Assembly: GCA_016720855.1 (NCBI GenBank)
Contig: JADKJU010000002.1
Span: 1,116,001 to 1,180,000 of the forward strand
Reading direction: 5' to 3'
Origin: Betaproteobacteria bacterium
GTDB taxonomy: Bacteria; Pseudomonadota; Gammaproteobacteria; Burkholderiales; Usitatibacteraceae
DNA length: 64,000 bases
Position 1 is the first letter of the stretch. Every line of letters begins with the position of its first letter. The notes beneath the pieces are model-generated. The model worked only from the letters and a program-made list of their open reading frames with translations, did no database searches and was not told where the DNA came from. The translations under genes were made by a program, and so were the position numbers. This document shows positions 23,739-32,979 of the stretch, piece by piece.

Positions 23739-24430
23739 AGACCATCGGCCTGCTCGGCGGCATGAGCTGGGAATCCACGGTTCCGTACTATCGTTTCGTC
23801 AACGAGGCTGTCCGGGATGCGCTGGGCGGCCTGCACTCCGCGAAGGTGCTGCTGCTGAGCGTCGATTTCCACGAACTCGAAACGCTGATGCGCGAGGGCC
23901 GCTGGGACGGCGTGGGCCGCGAACTTGCGCAGGCGGCCGCCACGCTCGAGGTGGCGGGCGCGGATTTCCTCGTCCTGTGCACGAACACGATGCACCGGGT
24001 GGCCCCTTCCATCGAGGCGGCGGTGAAAATCCCGCTGCTGCACATCGCGGACCCCACGGCCGAGGCGATCCGTCGCGCAGGCTGTACAAAAGTGGGCCTG
24101 CTCGGCACGCGCTTCACCATGGAAGAGGACTTCTATCGCGACCGCCTGGAGTCGAAGCACGGTATCGGCGTGCTCGTTCCGGCCGCGGCCGACCGGGACG
24201 TGATCCATCGCATCATCTTCGACGAGCTTTGCCTCGGCATCGTCCGGGACGCCTCGCGCGGCGAGTATCGCCGGGTCATCGCGGAACTGGCGGGGCGGGG
24301 CGCGCAGGCCGTGGTGCTGGGTTGCACCGAGATCGCGATGCTCGTCGAGCCCGCGGATTCGCCCGTGCCCCTGTTCGACACCACGGAACTGCACGCCCGG
24401 GCGGCGGCGCGGATGGCCCTGGCGGGCTAG
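23735..24430 (+). CDS. Aspartate/glutamate racemase family protein
   Basis: A 231-residue cofactor-independent amino-acid racemase. The two catalytic cysteines lie in VLCTNTMH (near residue 82) and VLGCTEIAML (near 196), and the N-terminal GLLGGMSWEST is typical of the YgeA-type aspartate racemases. It likely interconverts L- and D-forms of aspartate or a related amino acid. The ATG overlaps the membrane protein stop. The gene converges with argG. Confidence 0.85.
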   Translation: MKTIGLLGGMSWESTVPYYRFVNEAVRDALGGLHSAKVLLLSVDFHELETLMREGRWDGVGRELAQAAATLEVAGADFLVLCTNTMHRVAPSIEAAVKIPLLHIADPTAEAIRRAGCTKVGLLGTRFTMEEDFYRDRLESKHGIGVLVPAAADRDVIHRIIFDELCLGIVRDASRGEYRRVIAELAGRGAQAVVLGCTEIAMLVEPADSPVPLFDTTELHARAAARMALAG

Positions 24431-24446
24431 CCGCGCGGCGCGGCGA

Positions 24447-25790
24447 CTACTTTTCCTCGACCCCGGAACCCGAGAGCCTGGGCAGGTCCGTGCCGAGGGA
24501 CGGCGCGAGAAGCCCCGTCTTCGCGTAGGTGACGAGCTTCTCGCGCGTGTCCACGATGTCGAGGTTGCGCATCGTGAGCTGGCCGATGCGGTCCTGCGGC
24601 GTGAAGAACGCCTCGCCCTTTTCCATCGTGAGGCGCTCGGGCTTGTAGGTGAGGTTCGGGCTCGTCGTGTCCAGGATCGAGTAGTCGTTGCCGCGGCGCA
24701 GTTCAACCGTCACCTCGCCCGTGATCGGGCGCGCGACCCAGCGTTGCGCGGTGTCGCGCAGCATCATCGCCTGCGGGTCGAACCAGCGGCCCTGGTAGAG
24801 CAGGCGCCCGAGGCGCCGGCCCTGGTCGCGGTACTGCTCGATCGTGTCCTCGTTGTGGATGCCGGTGACGAGCCGCTCGTAGGCGATGTGCAGCAGCGCC
24901 ATGCCGGGAGCCTCGTAGATGCCGCGGCTCTTCGCCTCGATGATGCGGTTCTCGATCTGGTCGCACATGCCCAGCCCGTGGCGACCGCCGATCTCGTTGG
25001 CGGCGAGGAGGAGCGCCACCTCGTCGCCGTAGGTCTGGCCGTTGAGGGCGACGGGCACGCCTTCCTCGAAGCGGATCGTGACCTCCTCGGCGCGGACCGT
25101 GACGTCGTCGCGCCAGAAGGCCACGCCCATGATCGGCTGGACGATCTTCACGCCCTTGTCGAGAAACTCCAGGTCCTTGGCCTCGTGCGTGGCGCCGAGG
25201 ATGTTGGAGTCCGTGGAGTACGCCTTCTCGGTGCTCATCTTGTAGCCGAACCCCGCGCGCTCCAGGTATTCCGACATTTCCTTGCGCCCGCCCAGCTCGT
25301 CGATGAAGCGCTGGTCGAGCCACGGCTTGTAGATGCGCAGGTTCGGGTTCGCGAGCAGGCCATAGCGGTAGAAGCGCTCGATGTCGTTGCCCTTGAAGGT
25401 GCTGCCGTCGCCCCAGATGTGGACGTCGTCCTCCTTCATGGAGACGACGAGCATCGTGCCGGTCACCGCGCGGCCCAGGGGCGTGGTGTTGAAGTAGGCC
25501 ACTCCCGCCGTCGTGATGTGGAAGGCCCCGCACTGCAGCGCGGCGAAACCTTCCGAGACGAGCTGGCGGCGGCAGTCCACGAGTCTCGCGTTCTCGGCGC
25601 CGTACTGCAGCGCGCGGCGCGGGATCTCGTCGTAATCGGGCTCGTCGGGCTGGCCCAGGTTCGCCGTGTAGGCATAGGGGATCGCGCCCTTCGCGCGCAT
25701 CCAGTGCAGCGCGGCGCTGGTGTCGAGGCCGCCGGAGAAGGCGATGCCGACTTTCTCGCCCGCGGGAAGGGATTGCAGGATCGTTGCCAT
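24447..25790 (-). CDS. argG: Argininosuccinate synthase
   Basis: A 447-residue argininosuccinate synthase, which joins citrulline and aspartate using ATP in arginine synthesis. The N-terminal AFSGGLDTSAAL (from residue 17) is the PP-loop ATP site; STFKGNDIERFYRYG, YKPWLDQ and STDSNILG are signatures of the long E. coli-type enzyme. Length and motifs are complete. It appears to be a single-gene unit reading toward the racemase. Confidence 0.97.
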   Translation of the reverse strand: MATILQSLPAGEKVGIAFSGGLDTSAALHWMRAKGAIPYAYTANLGQPDEPDYDEIPRRALQYGAENARLVDCRRQLVSEGFAALQCGAFHITTAGVAYFNTTPLGRAVTGTMLVVSMKEDDVHIWGDGSTFKGNDIERFYRYGLLANPNLRIYKPWLDQRFIDELGGRKEMSEYLERAGFGYKMSTEKAYSTDSNILGATHEAKDLEFLDKGVKIVQPIMGVAFWRDDVTVRAEEVTIRFEEGVPVALNGQTYGDEVALLLAANEIGGRHGLGMCDQIENRIIEAKSRGIYEAPGMALLHIAYERLVTGIHNEDTIEQYRDQGRRLGRLLYQGRWFDPQAMMLRDTAQRWVARPITGEVTVELRRGNDYSILDTTSPNLTYKPERLTMEKGEAFFTPQDRIGQLTMRNLDIVDTREKLVTYAKTGLLAPSLGTDLPRLSGSGVEEK

Positions 25791-25848
25791 CGTTCGGGGT
25801 TCCGGGAGGAAGGCGGTTGCCGGGGAATCCCGTATTTTGCCCTAAACG

Positions 25849-26652
25849 CTACGCGGCACCGGCTTCGCGAAGGTGGGAGCGCAGCGCGGCGGTCACCTCG
25901 CGCGGCGCCTCGCTCGTCATCGCGTGTCCCGTGTCGAGCGCCAGGAGCTTCGCACCCGGAATCCCCTTCGCGAGTGCCTGCCCCGCCTTCAGCGGCGTCA
26001 TCGTGTCGCGCCGGCCCGCGATCACCAGCGTCGAGACGTTCAACGCGCGGATCGCCTCGATCGACGGCGCGTAGCCGTGGCAGGCCGCGAGGTCCGCATG
26101 CTGCACGCCCGGGTGCGCCCGCGCCACGAGCTGCCGGCTCGCGCCGGGCAGCGTAAGCCCCGGGATGGCGCTCGTCGCAAGCGCCGCCTGGCGCGCATGT
26201 CCCCACGCAGTCTGCATGTCGAAGGCGGCTGGAGAGTCTTCCCTGGCGGCCGCGAGGAACGCGTCGCCCACCGGCATCGGCACGCCGGCCCCGAGCAGCG
26301 CCAGCTTCGCAACGCGCCCCCCGTGCCGCAGCGCCGTGTCGAGCGCCACCAGCGAGCCCATGCTGTGGCCGACGACGTGCGCCCTTTCCGTGCAGGCCGC
26401 CTCGATGAAGGCCGCCACCCAATCGCCCATGGCCTCGATGGAGTTGCGCATGGTTCCCGGACTGCGTCCGTGGCCGGGCAGGTCGACGGCGAGCGATGCG
26501 AACCCGTGGTGGGCGAGGTAACGCGCCTGGTAGTGCCACACGCTGTGGTCGAGCGCTGCGCCATGGATGAAGACGATGGCCGGCAGGTTCGGGTCGAAGG
26601 GCCGGCCGCCGGTGTAGGCGTAGGCGGGGTAGCCCTGGACGATGAAATTCAT
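25849..26652 (-). CDS. Alpha/beta hydrolase
   Basis: A 267-residue alpha/beta hydrolase. The oxyanion region FIHGAALDHS is near residue 30, the nucleophile elbow GHSMGSL near 96, the acid AGRRDTMTP near 215 and the catalytic His GHAMTSE near 243. The ATG at 26652 overlaps the stop of the MetY-like gene (ATGA), so the two are coupled. In other bacteria hydrolases near met genes include MetX-like proteins, but the sequence is too short and too generic to name the substrate. Confidence 0.88.
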   Translation of the reverse strand: MNFIVQGYPAYAYTGGRPFDPNLPAIVFIHGAALDHSVWHYQARYLAHHGFASLAVDLPGHGRSPGTMRNSIEAMGDWVAAFIEAACTERAHVVGHSMGSLVALDTALRHGGRVAKLALLGAGVPMPVGDAFLAAAREDSPAAFDMQTAWGHARQAALATSAIPGLTLPGASRQLVARAHPGVQHADLAACHGYAPSIEAIRALNVSTLVIAGRRDTMTPLKAGQALAKGIPGAKLLALDTGHAMTSEAPREVTAALRSHLREAGAA

Positions 26653-27947
26653 TTCTGCGAAGCGCGCAGCGCGCGCGAAAGATCCTCGATGAGGTCGTCG
26701 GGATGCTCGAGACCGATCGACAGGCGCACCGTGCCGGCGGTTATGCCCGCGGCCTGGAGCGCCGCGTCGTCCATGCGGAAGTGGGTCGTGGAGGCAGGGT
26801 GGATCACGAGCGACTTCGCATCGCCGATGTTGGCCAGGTGCGAGAAGAGCGTGAGCGCCTCGATGAACCTGCGCCCGGCCTCGCGCCCGCCCTTGAGTTC
26901 GAAGGAAAGGATTGCGCTGCATCCGTTGGGGTACAGCCGCTTCGCGAGTTCGTGGTCGGGGTGTCCGGCCGCGTCCGGGTGATGCACGCGCGCCACGGCC
27001 TCGTGCTTCGCCAGGAACCCGGCCAGCGTCGCGGTCGACTGCACGTGGCGCGGCATGCGCAGGTGCAGCGTCTCCAGCCCCTGCAGGATCTGGAACGCGG
27101 TCATCGCCGCCATGCACGCGCCGAAGTCGCGCAAGCCCTCGCGCCGCGCGCGCAGCAGGAATGCGGACACCGTGGACTCCTCGCTGAACACCATCCCGTG
27201 GAAGCCCTCGTAGGGCTCGGTGAGCGTGGGAAATTTTCCCGAGGCGTCCCAGTCGAACCTTCCTCCATCCACGAGGACGCCGCCGATCACGACTCCGTGC
27301 CCCGACAGGAACTTGGTGGCCGAATGCATCACGAGGTGCGCGCCCATGTCGAGGGCGCGGCCCAGGTAGGGCGTGGTCACCGTGGCGTCCACGAGGAGCG
27401 GGATGGCGTTCTCGTTGGCGATCGCCGCGAGGGCGGGGATATCGAGCACGTCTACCGAGGGGTTGCCCACCGACTCCCCGAAAAGAAGCCGCGTGTCGGG
27501 CCGGATCGCGCGCCGCCACGCATCGATGTCGCGCGAGGGCACGAAGGTCGTCTCGATGCCGAAGCGGGGCAGCGTGTAGTGCAGCAGGTTGTGCGAGCCC
27601 CCGTAGAGGCTGGCGGACGACACGATGTGCCCGCCCCGGCCCATGAGGGTCGCGATGGCCAGATGCATCGCCGCCTGACCGCTCGCCGTGGCCACGGCGC
27701 CCACGCCGCCTTCGAGCGCGGCGATGCGCTCCTCGAATACGGCAACGGTCGGATTGGACAGGCGTGAGTACACGTGCCCCGGCAACTCCATGTTGAAGAG
27801 CGCCGCCGCGGTGTCCGTATCCGGCAGGACATAGCTCGCCGTCTGGTAGATGGGGACGGCCCGGCTGCCGGTCGCCGGGTCGGGCGATTGGCCGGCGTGG
27901 ACCGCGAGCGTGTCCGGATGGGCTGTCTTTGGGGAGGAATGGGCCAT
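26649..27947 (-). CDS. metY: O-acetylhomoserine (thiol)-lyase-like PLP enzyme
   Basis: A 432-residue Cys/Met-metabolism PLP enzyme. YSRLSNPT binds PLP phosphate near residue 60, SGQAAMH follows, and the PLP Lys is in SATKFLSGHG near 211. The length (over 420) and the extra insertions fit O-acetylhomoserine sulfhydrylase rather than cystathionine gamma-synthase. It makes homocysteine or methionine precursors from O-acetylhomoserine and sulfide. It is the first gene of a two-gene leftward operon with the hydrolase. Confidence 0.9.
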   Translation of the reverse strand: MAHSSPKTAHPDTLAVHAGQSPDPATGSRAVPIYQTASYVLPDTDTAAALFNMELPGHVYSRLSNPTVAVFEERIAALEGGVGAVATASGQAAMHLAIATLMGRGGHIVSSASLYGGSHNLLHYTLPRFGIETTFVPSRDIDAWRRAIRPDTRLLFGESVGNPSVDVLDIPALAAIANENAIPLLVDATVTTPYLGRALDMGAHLVMHSATKFLSGHGVVIGGVLVDGGRFDWDASGKFPTLTEPYEGFHGMVFSEESTVSAFLLRARREGLRDFGACMAAMTAFQILQGLETLHLRMPRHVQSTATLAGFLAKHEAVARVHHPDAAGHPDHELAKRLYPNGCSAILSFELKGGREAGRRFIEALTLFSHLANIGDAKSLVIHPASTTHFRMDDAALQAAGITAGTVRLSIGLEHPDDLIEDLSRALRASQK

Positions 27948-27987
27948 CGAATCAGGGATTTGGGAAATCTTCTTGAACTTTCTTATC

Positions 27988-28017
27988 TTGTCACGGACCG
28001 GACATCTTTGCTATGGT
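27988..28017 (+). promoter_or_regulatory. Candidate sigma-70 promoter for pbpG
   Basis: TTGTCA (27988-27993) and TATGGT (28012-28017) are 18 bases apart, giving five and four of six consensus matches, 31 bases before the pbpG ATG. A plausible promoter, not proven. Confidence 0.45.
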
Positions 28018-28047
28018 GTCGGTTGCCTCGATCCCCCACCGGTCCCC

Positions 28048-28950
28048 ATGAAGCGCGTCGCCGCTGTTTTCGTCCTGCTCGCCCTTGCCACCGCTTCGTT
28101 TGCGGCGGACAAGTCTGCTCCCAAGGCGAAGGCCGCGAAGGCTTCGAAAGCCGTGTCCGATTTCGACAAGGACGGCGACCCGAGGCTCATGTCCACGGCC
28201 GCGCTGGTGCTGGACGCGAAGACGGGCGAGACGCTTTTCGCGAAGAACGCGGACGTGGTGCATCCCATCGCCTCGATCACCAAGCTGATGACGGCGATGG
28301 TGGTTCTCGATGCGAAGCTGCCCATGGACGAGGCGGTCCAGATCTCTTCCGAGGATCTCGATACCCTCAAGGGCACGAAGTCGCGCCTGCCGGTGGGCGC
28401 GCATTTCCGCCGCGATGACCTGATCCGTATCGCGCTCGTCGCTTCCGACAATCGCGCGGCGGCCGCCCTCGGGCGCAGCTATCCTGGCGGCATCTCCGCC
28501 TTCGTCGACGCGATGAACGCGAAGGCGAAAGTCCTCGGGCTGGGCGCGACGCGGTTCGTGGATTCCAGCGGCCTCGACCCGGAGAACGTCTCGAGCCCCG
28601 CGGATCTCGGCCGGCTCGTCGCCCGGGCCTCGACCTACGAGATCATCCGCGACTACTCGACCACGCCGGCGCTCGATGTGACGCTTCCCGATACCGGGCG
28701 CAAGGTGAATTACCTCAACACCAACGCACTGGTGCGCGCCGGCACCTGGGACATCGGTCTGTCCAAGACCGGCTACATCAGCGAGTCGGGCAAGTGCCTC
28801 GTCATGCAGGCGATGATCGCCAATACGCCGATCGTGATCGTGCTCCTCGATTCCTGGGGCCGGCTCACGCGCATCGGCGACGCCAACCGCATCAAGCGCT
28901 GGCTCGAGAAGAACCCCGCCAAGCTCGCCGCCGCATTGCGCGCCGGCTGA
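28048..28950 (+). CDS. pbpG: D-alanyl-D-alanine endopeptidase (PBP7-like)
   Basis: A 300-residue S11-family penicillin-binding protein that cleaves peptidoglycan cross-links in the periplasm. A signal peptide (VAAVFVLLALATASFAA) is followed by a Lys/Ala-rich linker. The active-site motifs are SITK (near residue 76), SDN (near 132) and KTGYI (near 240). The size fits PbpG rather than the larger carboxypeptidases DacA/C. It is divergent from the MetY gene. Confidence 0.92.
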   Translation: MKRVAAVFVLLALATASFAADKSAPKAKAAKASKAVSDFDKDGDPRLMSTAALVLDAKTGETLFAKNADVVHPIASITKLMTAMVVLDAKLPMDEAVQISSEDLDTLKGTKSRLPVGAHFRRDDLIRIALVASDNRAAAALGRSYPGGISAFVDAMNAKAKVLGLGATRFVDSSGLDPENVSSPADLGRLVARASTYEIIRDYSTTPALDVTLPDTGRKVNYLNTNALVRAGTWDIGLSKTGYISESGKCLVMQAMIANTPIVIVLLDSWGRLTRIGDANRIKRWLEKNPAKLAAALRAG

Positions 28951-29217
28951 TTCCTCCGCGCTGAATTCCTCGGCGCGCCACCGTCGAGCGCGAATTTCCT
29001 GACGCTCGTGTTTGGTGCGGGGCGAGGCCCTTCCTCTTCGCCAGCCTCAGGACCGTACAGGGCCTCGCCGAAGTGATCCCGTTCATCGAGACGCACGGGT
29101 TGCCGCGCACCGTGGACCGAATGCGTCCGGCCGGCCCGCGCCCGTTGACTGCGGTCAAGCGTGCCGCGCGCCGTGCGGCTACCATGGCGGCATTTCCGCG
29201 AGATTCCAGGAATGCCC

Positions 29218-29652
29218 ATGGCCATCACCTCACCCGCCCTCATCCTGCTTCCCGTAGACGGCTCGGCCTCGTCCGTGCGCGCCGCGAATCATTGCGCCAC
29301 GCTCGCGAAGGCTTTCGGCGCGACCGTGATCCTGCTGAACGTGCAGCCCGAGATCGAGGACTGGCAGACCCACGGCGTCGGACGCCAGGCGGCCGAGGAC
29401 CACCTCGCGGCGCTGGCGAAGACTGTCACCGCGGAGCCCGCGAAAGCGCTCGCCGACGCCGGTATCGCCTTCGAGTCGATCGTCGAGAGCGGCGACGCTC
29501 CCGAGGTCATCGCGCGCGTGGCGGAAGAGCGCAAGTGCACCTCGGTGGTGATGGGCACGCGAGGCCAGAGCAAGCTCAAGGGCCTGCTCATGGGCTCCGT
29601 CGGGATGAAGGTGATCTCCCTCGTCCAGGTTCCGGTCACGCTGGTCCACTGA
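29218..29652 (+). CDS. Universal stress protein
   Basis: A 144-residue UspA-fold protein. It begins with ALILLPVDGS and ends with the ATP-binding motif GTRGQSKLKGLLMGSVGMKV and VPVTLVH. Such proteins bind ATP and help in stress survival. The ATG at 29218 is chosen over the one at 29212 because AGGA is then well spaced. About 265 bases before it have no recognizable gene. Confidence 0.9.
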   Translation: MAITSPALILLPVDGSASSVRAANHCATLAKAFGATVILLNVQPEIEDWQTHGVGRQAAEDHLAALAKTVTAEPAKALADAGIAFESIVESGDAPEVIARVAEERKCTSVVMGTRGQSKLKGLLMGSVGMKVISLVQVPVTLVH

Positions 29653-29710
29653 CGGGGTGGCGGTATCATCTGCGTATCCGGTTCCCTGCCGATCCATCGA
29701 GGATGACAAC

Positions 29711-30517
29711 ATGAAATTGCGCCTTCCCCGCGGCCTCGTGCCGCTTATCGCCGCGCTCGCCCTGGCCGGGTGCGCTTCCAACCCGCCGCCTCCTGCCTCG
29801 GTGGCCCCGGACGGTCCTCCCCAGGCGATGCTCTGGGTCGGCAACAGCTTTTTCTACTACAACAACAGCATGCACGGGCACGTCGCACAGCTCGTGAGCG
29901 GCGGCGACAAGTCCGTCAAGCACCGCGGCGTCTCCGTGACGATCAGCGGCTCGGGCATCGATTGGCACGACATGTCGAGCTACCTCTCCGGCGGCATCGG
30001 CAGGTACTCGTTCCTGCCGGGCAACCAGATCAGGTTCAACCCGCCCGGCCGGCAGTTCGACGCCGTGATGTTCATGGACTGCAGCCAATGCCCGATCCAT
30101 CCGCAGCTCGGCCCCATCTTCCATGAATATGCGAAGAAGAACGCGGACATCATTCGCGCGTATGGCGCGAAACCCGTGCTCTTCATGTCCTGGGCCTACA
30201 AGGACAAGCCCGAGATGACGCAGCAGCTCGCCGAACAGTACGTCAAGGCGGGCAAGGAAAACGGCGCGCAGGTCGTGCCGGCGGGCCTCGCGTTCGCCAA
30301 ATCGATGGCGAGGAAGCCGGACCTGAACCTCTACGCGCCCGACCTGCGGCACCCGAGCCTCGCGGGCACCTACCTCGCCGCGTGCACCGTGTACGCCTCG
30401 CTCCTGGGCAAGTCGCCCGTGGGCAACACCTACACGGCAGGCCTGCCCGCGGACGTCGCCGTGCACCTGCAGCAGGTGGCGTGGGACACGGTCAAGGAAT
30501 TCGGCGCGAAGCAGTAG
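29711..30517 (+). CDS. Lipoprotein with SGNH hydrolase-like fold
   Basis: A 268-residue protein with a signal peptide and lipobox ALAGC. Mature motifs are MLWVGNSFFYYN (block I-like, Asn-Ser) and DLRHPSLAGTYLAACTVY near residue 217, where Asp and His match the SGNH catalytic pair. It therefore could be an envelope esterase, but block I lacks the usual GDS. It may be a non-GDSL relative; substrate unknown. Confidence 0.7.
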   Translation: MKLRLPRGLVPLIAALALAGCASNPPPPASVAPDGPPQAMLWVGNSFFYYNNSMHGHVAQLVSGGDKSVKHRGVSVTISGSGIDWHDMSSYLSGGIGRYSFLPGNQIRFNPPGRQFDAVMFMDCSQCPIHPQLGPIFHEYAKKNADIIRAYGAKPVLFMSWAYKDKPEMTQQLAEQYVKAGKENGAQVVPAGLAFAKSMARKPDLNLYAPDLRHPSLAGTYLAACTVYASLLGKSPVGNTYTAGLPADVAVHLQQVAWDTVKEFGAKQ

Positions 30518-30586
30518 TCGGGCGCGCAGCCTCCGGCTGCGGCGCTGCAGCGTGAGGCCCGTTCTTCGCGCTGATACACTGCGGCC

Positions 30587-31309
30587 ATGAAAGTCGGCCT
30601 CTTCGTCACCTGCCTCGTGGACCTCGTGCGGCCCGGCATCGGGTTCGCGGCGCTGAAGCTCCTCGAGGGCGCCGGCTGCGAGGTCGTGGTGCCGGAATCG
30701 CAGACCTGCTGCGGGCAGCCGGGCTACAACTCCGGGGGTCGCGAGATCGCGAAGACGCTTGCGCGCAAGGTGCTCGCCGAGTTCCGCGGCTGCGACTACG
30801 TCGTGGCGCCCTCGGGCTCCTGCTCCGGCCAGATGAAATGGGCGACCGTGCACGACCTCTTCCAGGGCGAGCCGGACCTGCCGGAATTCGAGGATCTCTC
30901 GGCAAAGTGGTACGAGCTTTCACAGTTCCTCGTGCAGGTGCTCAAGGTCGACAAGGTGCCTGGGAGATTCACGGGCAGCGTCACCTATCACGACAGCTGC
31001 GCGGGGCTGCGCGAGCTGGGCGTGAAGATGGAGCCCCGCTACCTGCTGCAGATGGCGGGCGCCTCCATCGCCGAAATGGACGGCTCGGAACGCTGCTGCG
31101 GGTTCGGCGGGACGTTCTCCATCAAGCTGGGCGAGATCTCGACCCGCATGTGCGAGAACAAGTGCGAATCGATCCGCGCATCCAAGGCGGGCGCCATCGT
31201 GGGCGGTGACCTCGGATGCCTGCTCAACATCGAGGGGCGGCTGCGGCGCACCGGGGACAAGGACACGAGGGTCCTCCACTTCGCGCAAGTGATCGCTGGT
31301 GGTGAGTGA
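30587..31309 (+). CDS. lutA: LutA-type (Fe-S) oxidoreductase subunit
   Basis: A 240-residue CCG-domain protein. The two cysteine-rich motifs are TCCGQPGYNSG and RCCGFGGTFS, each with extra Cys (PSGSCSGQ; YHDSCAGL) that bind Fe-S clusters. It matches LutA/LldE, one of three proteins that oxidise L-lactate to pyruvate. It is the first gene of lutABC, but repeats occupy the 222 bases before lutB. Confidence 0.92.
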   Translation: MKVGLFVTCLVDLVRPGIGFAALKLLEGAGCEVVVPESQTCCGQPGYNSGGREIAKTLARKVLAEFRGCDYVVAPSGSCSGQMKWATVHDLFQGEPDLPEFEDLSAKWYELSQFLVQVLKVDKVPGRFTGSVTYHDSCAGLRELGVKMEPRYLLQMAGASIAEMDGSERCCGFGGTFSIKLGEISTRMCENKCESIRASKAGAIVGGDLGCLLNIEGRLRRTGDKDTRVLHFAQVIAGGE

Positions 31310-31325
31310 TGCGGGCGCAAGGCGT

Positions 31326-31378
31326 TGGAACACGGATGAACACGGATAAAGGCGGATGAACACGGATAAGCACGGAAC
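31326..31378 (+). repeat. ACACGGATGA-type intergenic repeat (left arm)
   Basis: Tandem copies of ACACGGAT with GAAC spacers. Bases 31329-31360 are an exact 32-base inverted copy of 31469-31500, with 108 bases between. It lies between lutA and lutB, and related copies occur at 32933-32979 and 54894-54936. Confidence 0.85.
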
Positions 31379-31468
31379 AGAATGGATTCGCGTCCCTGCG
31401 ATCGCCGTCGCGAAACTCGAGGCGCGCATGGGGTTTCCATCACTTGCTTCCGTCCGGGGTCATCTGTA

Positions 31469-31502
31469 TTCATCCGCCTTTATCCGTGTTCATCCGTGTT
31501 CC
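31469..31502 (+). repeat. ACACGGATGA-type intergenic repeat (right arm)
   Basis: This is the reverse complement of 31329-31360 (perfect over 32 bases). The two could form a stem in lutAB mRNA, or reflect two insertions in opposite orientation. It ends 30 bases before the lutB ATG. Confidence 0.85.
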
Positions 31503-31531
31503 CAAGGTCTACCCCCGAGCGGAGCGTAAGG

Positions 31532-32944
31532 ATGCAGATCCAATCCATGTTCTTCAAGCAGCGCGCGTCGGAAAAGCTCGACGACGCGATCCTGCAGGGG
31601 AACATGAAGAAGGCCAAGGGCAAGTTCGTGGACGGGCGCGCGAAGGCCGTGGCCGAGTTCGGCGTGTGGGAAGAGGTGCGCACGCACGCGGCGATGGTGC
31701 GCGACCGCGCGCTTGCCAGCCTCGATGCCTACCTCGTGGAGTTCGAGAGGAACGCGACCAGGCGCGGCGCCGTGGTGCACTGGGCCGAAAGCGCCGAGGA
31801 GGCGTGCGCGATCATCGCGGACATCGCCGCGAGGAACGGCGTGAAGAAGGTCACCAAGTCCAAGTCGATGGTCTCGGAGGAGGTGAACCTCAACGAGAAG
31901 CTGGAGGCGGCCGGCGTCCAGGTCGTCGAGACGGACCTGGGCGAGTACATCCTGCAGCTCGCCCACCAGCCGCCCTCGCACATCGTCGCCCCCGCCGTGC
32001 ACATGTCGAAGGAGCAGGTGGCGGATCTCTTCGTCGCCGCCCACCACAAGCCGCGCCTCACGGAGATCCCGGCCATGGCGCGAGAGGCGCGCGAGGCCCT
32101 GCGCGGACACTTCCTCACCGCGGACATGGGCATCTCGGGGTCGAACTTCGTCATCGCCGAGACGGGCACCACGCTCACCGTCACCAACGAAGGCAACGCG
32201 GACATGGTGACGACGATTCCGCGCATCCACGTCGTCATCACCGGCATCGAGAAGGTGATCGGGACGATGGAGGATTTCGCGACCCTCATCCGCCTGCTGC
32301 CCCGTTCGGCCATCGGCCAGACCATCGCCAACTACCTCACGGTGACCACGGGTCCGAAGATGCCCGGCGACGTGGACGGCCCGGAGCAGATGCACATCGT
32401 GCTCGTGGACGCCGGCCGCACGAAGCTGGTCGGCAGCGACATGCAGGAGATGCTCCGCTGCATCCGCTGCGGGGCCTGCATGAACCACTGTCCGGTCTAC
32501 CAGAACGTGGGTGGCCATGCCTACGGCTGGGTCTATCCCGGCCCGATGGGCTCCATCCTCACGCCGGTGTACGTGGGCCTCGAGAACGCAGGCGACCTTC
32601 CCAACGCGGCGACGTTCTGCGGCGAGTGCGCGGTGGCCTGTCCGGTGAAGATTCCGTTGCCGGACCTGATGCGCAAGCTGCGCGAGCAGCAGTTCGACCG
32701 GAAGTTGAGGCCGTGGCCGGAGCGAATGGTGATCGCGGCGTGGAGCTACTCCGCGACGCGCCCGGGACTCTATTCGCTCCTCACGAGGATCGGCGCGCGG
32801 GTCGCAAGCTGGATGGGCGGCTCCGAGGGGCTCATCCATTCGCTGCCGGGGATCGATGGCTGGACGAAGGGGCGGGACATGCCTGCTCCCGAGGGGAAGA
32901 CGTTCAGGCAGTTGTACAAGCAGAAAGTCGCGGAACACGGATGA
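31532..32944 (+). CDS. lutB: LutB-type iron-sulfur protein
   Basis: A 470-residue protein: an N-terminal LUD domain (with SGSNFVIAETGT) and a ferredoxin-like C-terminal part. Fe-S motifs are CIRCGACMNHCPVY near residue 308 and CGECAVACPVKIP near 363. It matches LutB/LldF, an electron-transferring subunit of the L-lactate oxidation complex. A GGAGCGTAAGG region precedes the ATG at 31532. Its TGA stop falls inside an ACACGGATGA-type repeat, so the last residues may differ from relatives. Confidence 0.93.
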   Translation: MQIQSMFFKQRASEKLDDAILQGNMKKAKGKFVDGRAKAVAEFGVWEEVRTHAAMVRDRALASLDAYLVEFERNATRRGAVVHWAESAEEACAIIADIAARNGVKKVTKSKSMVSEEVNLNEKLEAAGVQVVETDLGEYILQLAHQPPSHIVAPAVHMSKEQVADLFVAAHHKPRLTEIPAMAREAREALRGHFLTADMGISGSNFVIAETGTTLTVTNEGNADMVTTIPRIHVVITGIEKVIGTMEDFATLIRLLPRSAIGQTIANYLTVTTGPKMPGDVDGPEQMHIVLVDAGRTKLVGSDMQEMLRCIRCGACMNHCPVYQNVGGHAYGWVYPGPMGSILTPVYVGLENAGDLPNAATFCGECAVACPVKIPLPDLMRKLREQQFDRKLRPWPERMVIAAWSYSATRPGLYSLLTRIGARVASWMGGSEGLIHSLPGIDGWTKGRDMPAPEGKTFRQLYKQKVAEHG

Positions 32945-32979
32945 GCACGGATGGAATCACGCGGATGAACACGGATGAG
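32933..32979 (+). repeat. ACACGGATGA-type repeat overlapping lutB stop and lutC start
   Basis: Copies of ACACGGATGAG and GCGGATGAAC. The stop codon of lutB (32942-32944) and the ATG proposed for lutC (32975) both lie inside the repeat. Confidence 0.8.

Noticed and set aside
24431..24446. Bidirectional terminator between the racemase gene and argG
   Set aside because: A GC-rich stem can be drawn but there is no clear T-run, so it is not called.
28951..29217. Possible small gene between pbpG and the universal stress protein
   Set aside because: Frames exist but none has a convincing start, ribosome-binding site or known motif; I see nothing in it.
31326..31502. CRISPR array
   Set aside because: The repeats are short, partly tandem and inverted, with no regular unique spacers and no cas genes nearby.
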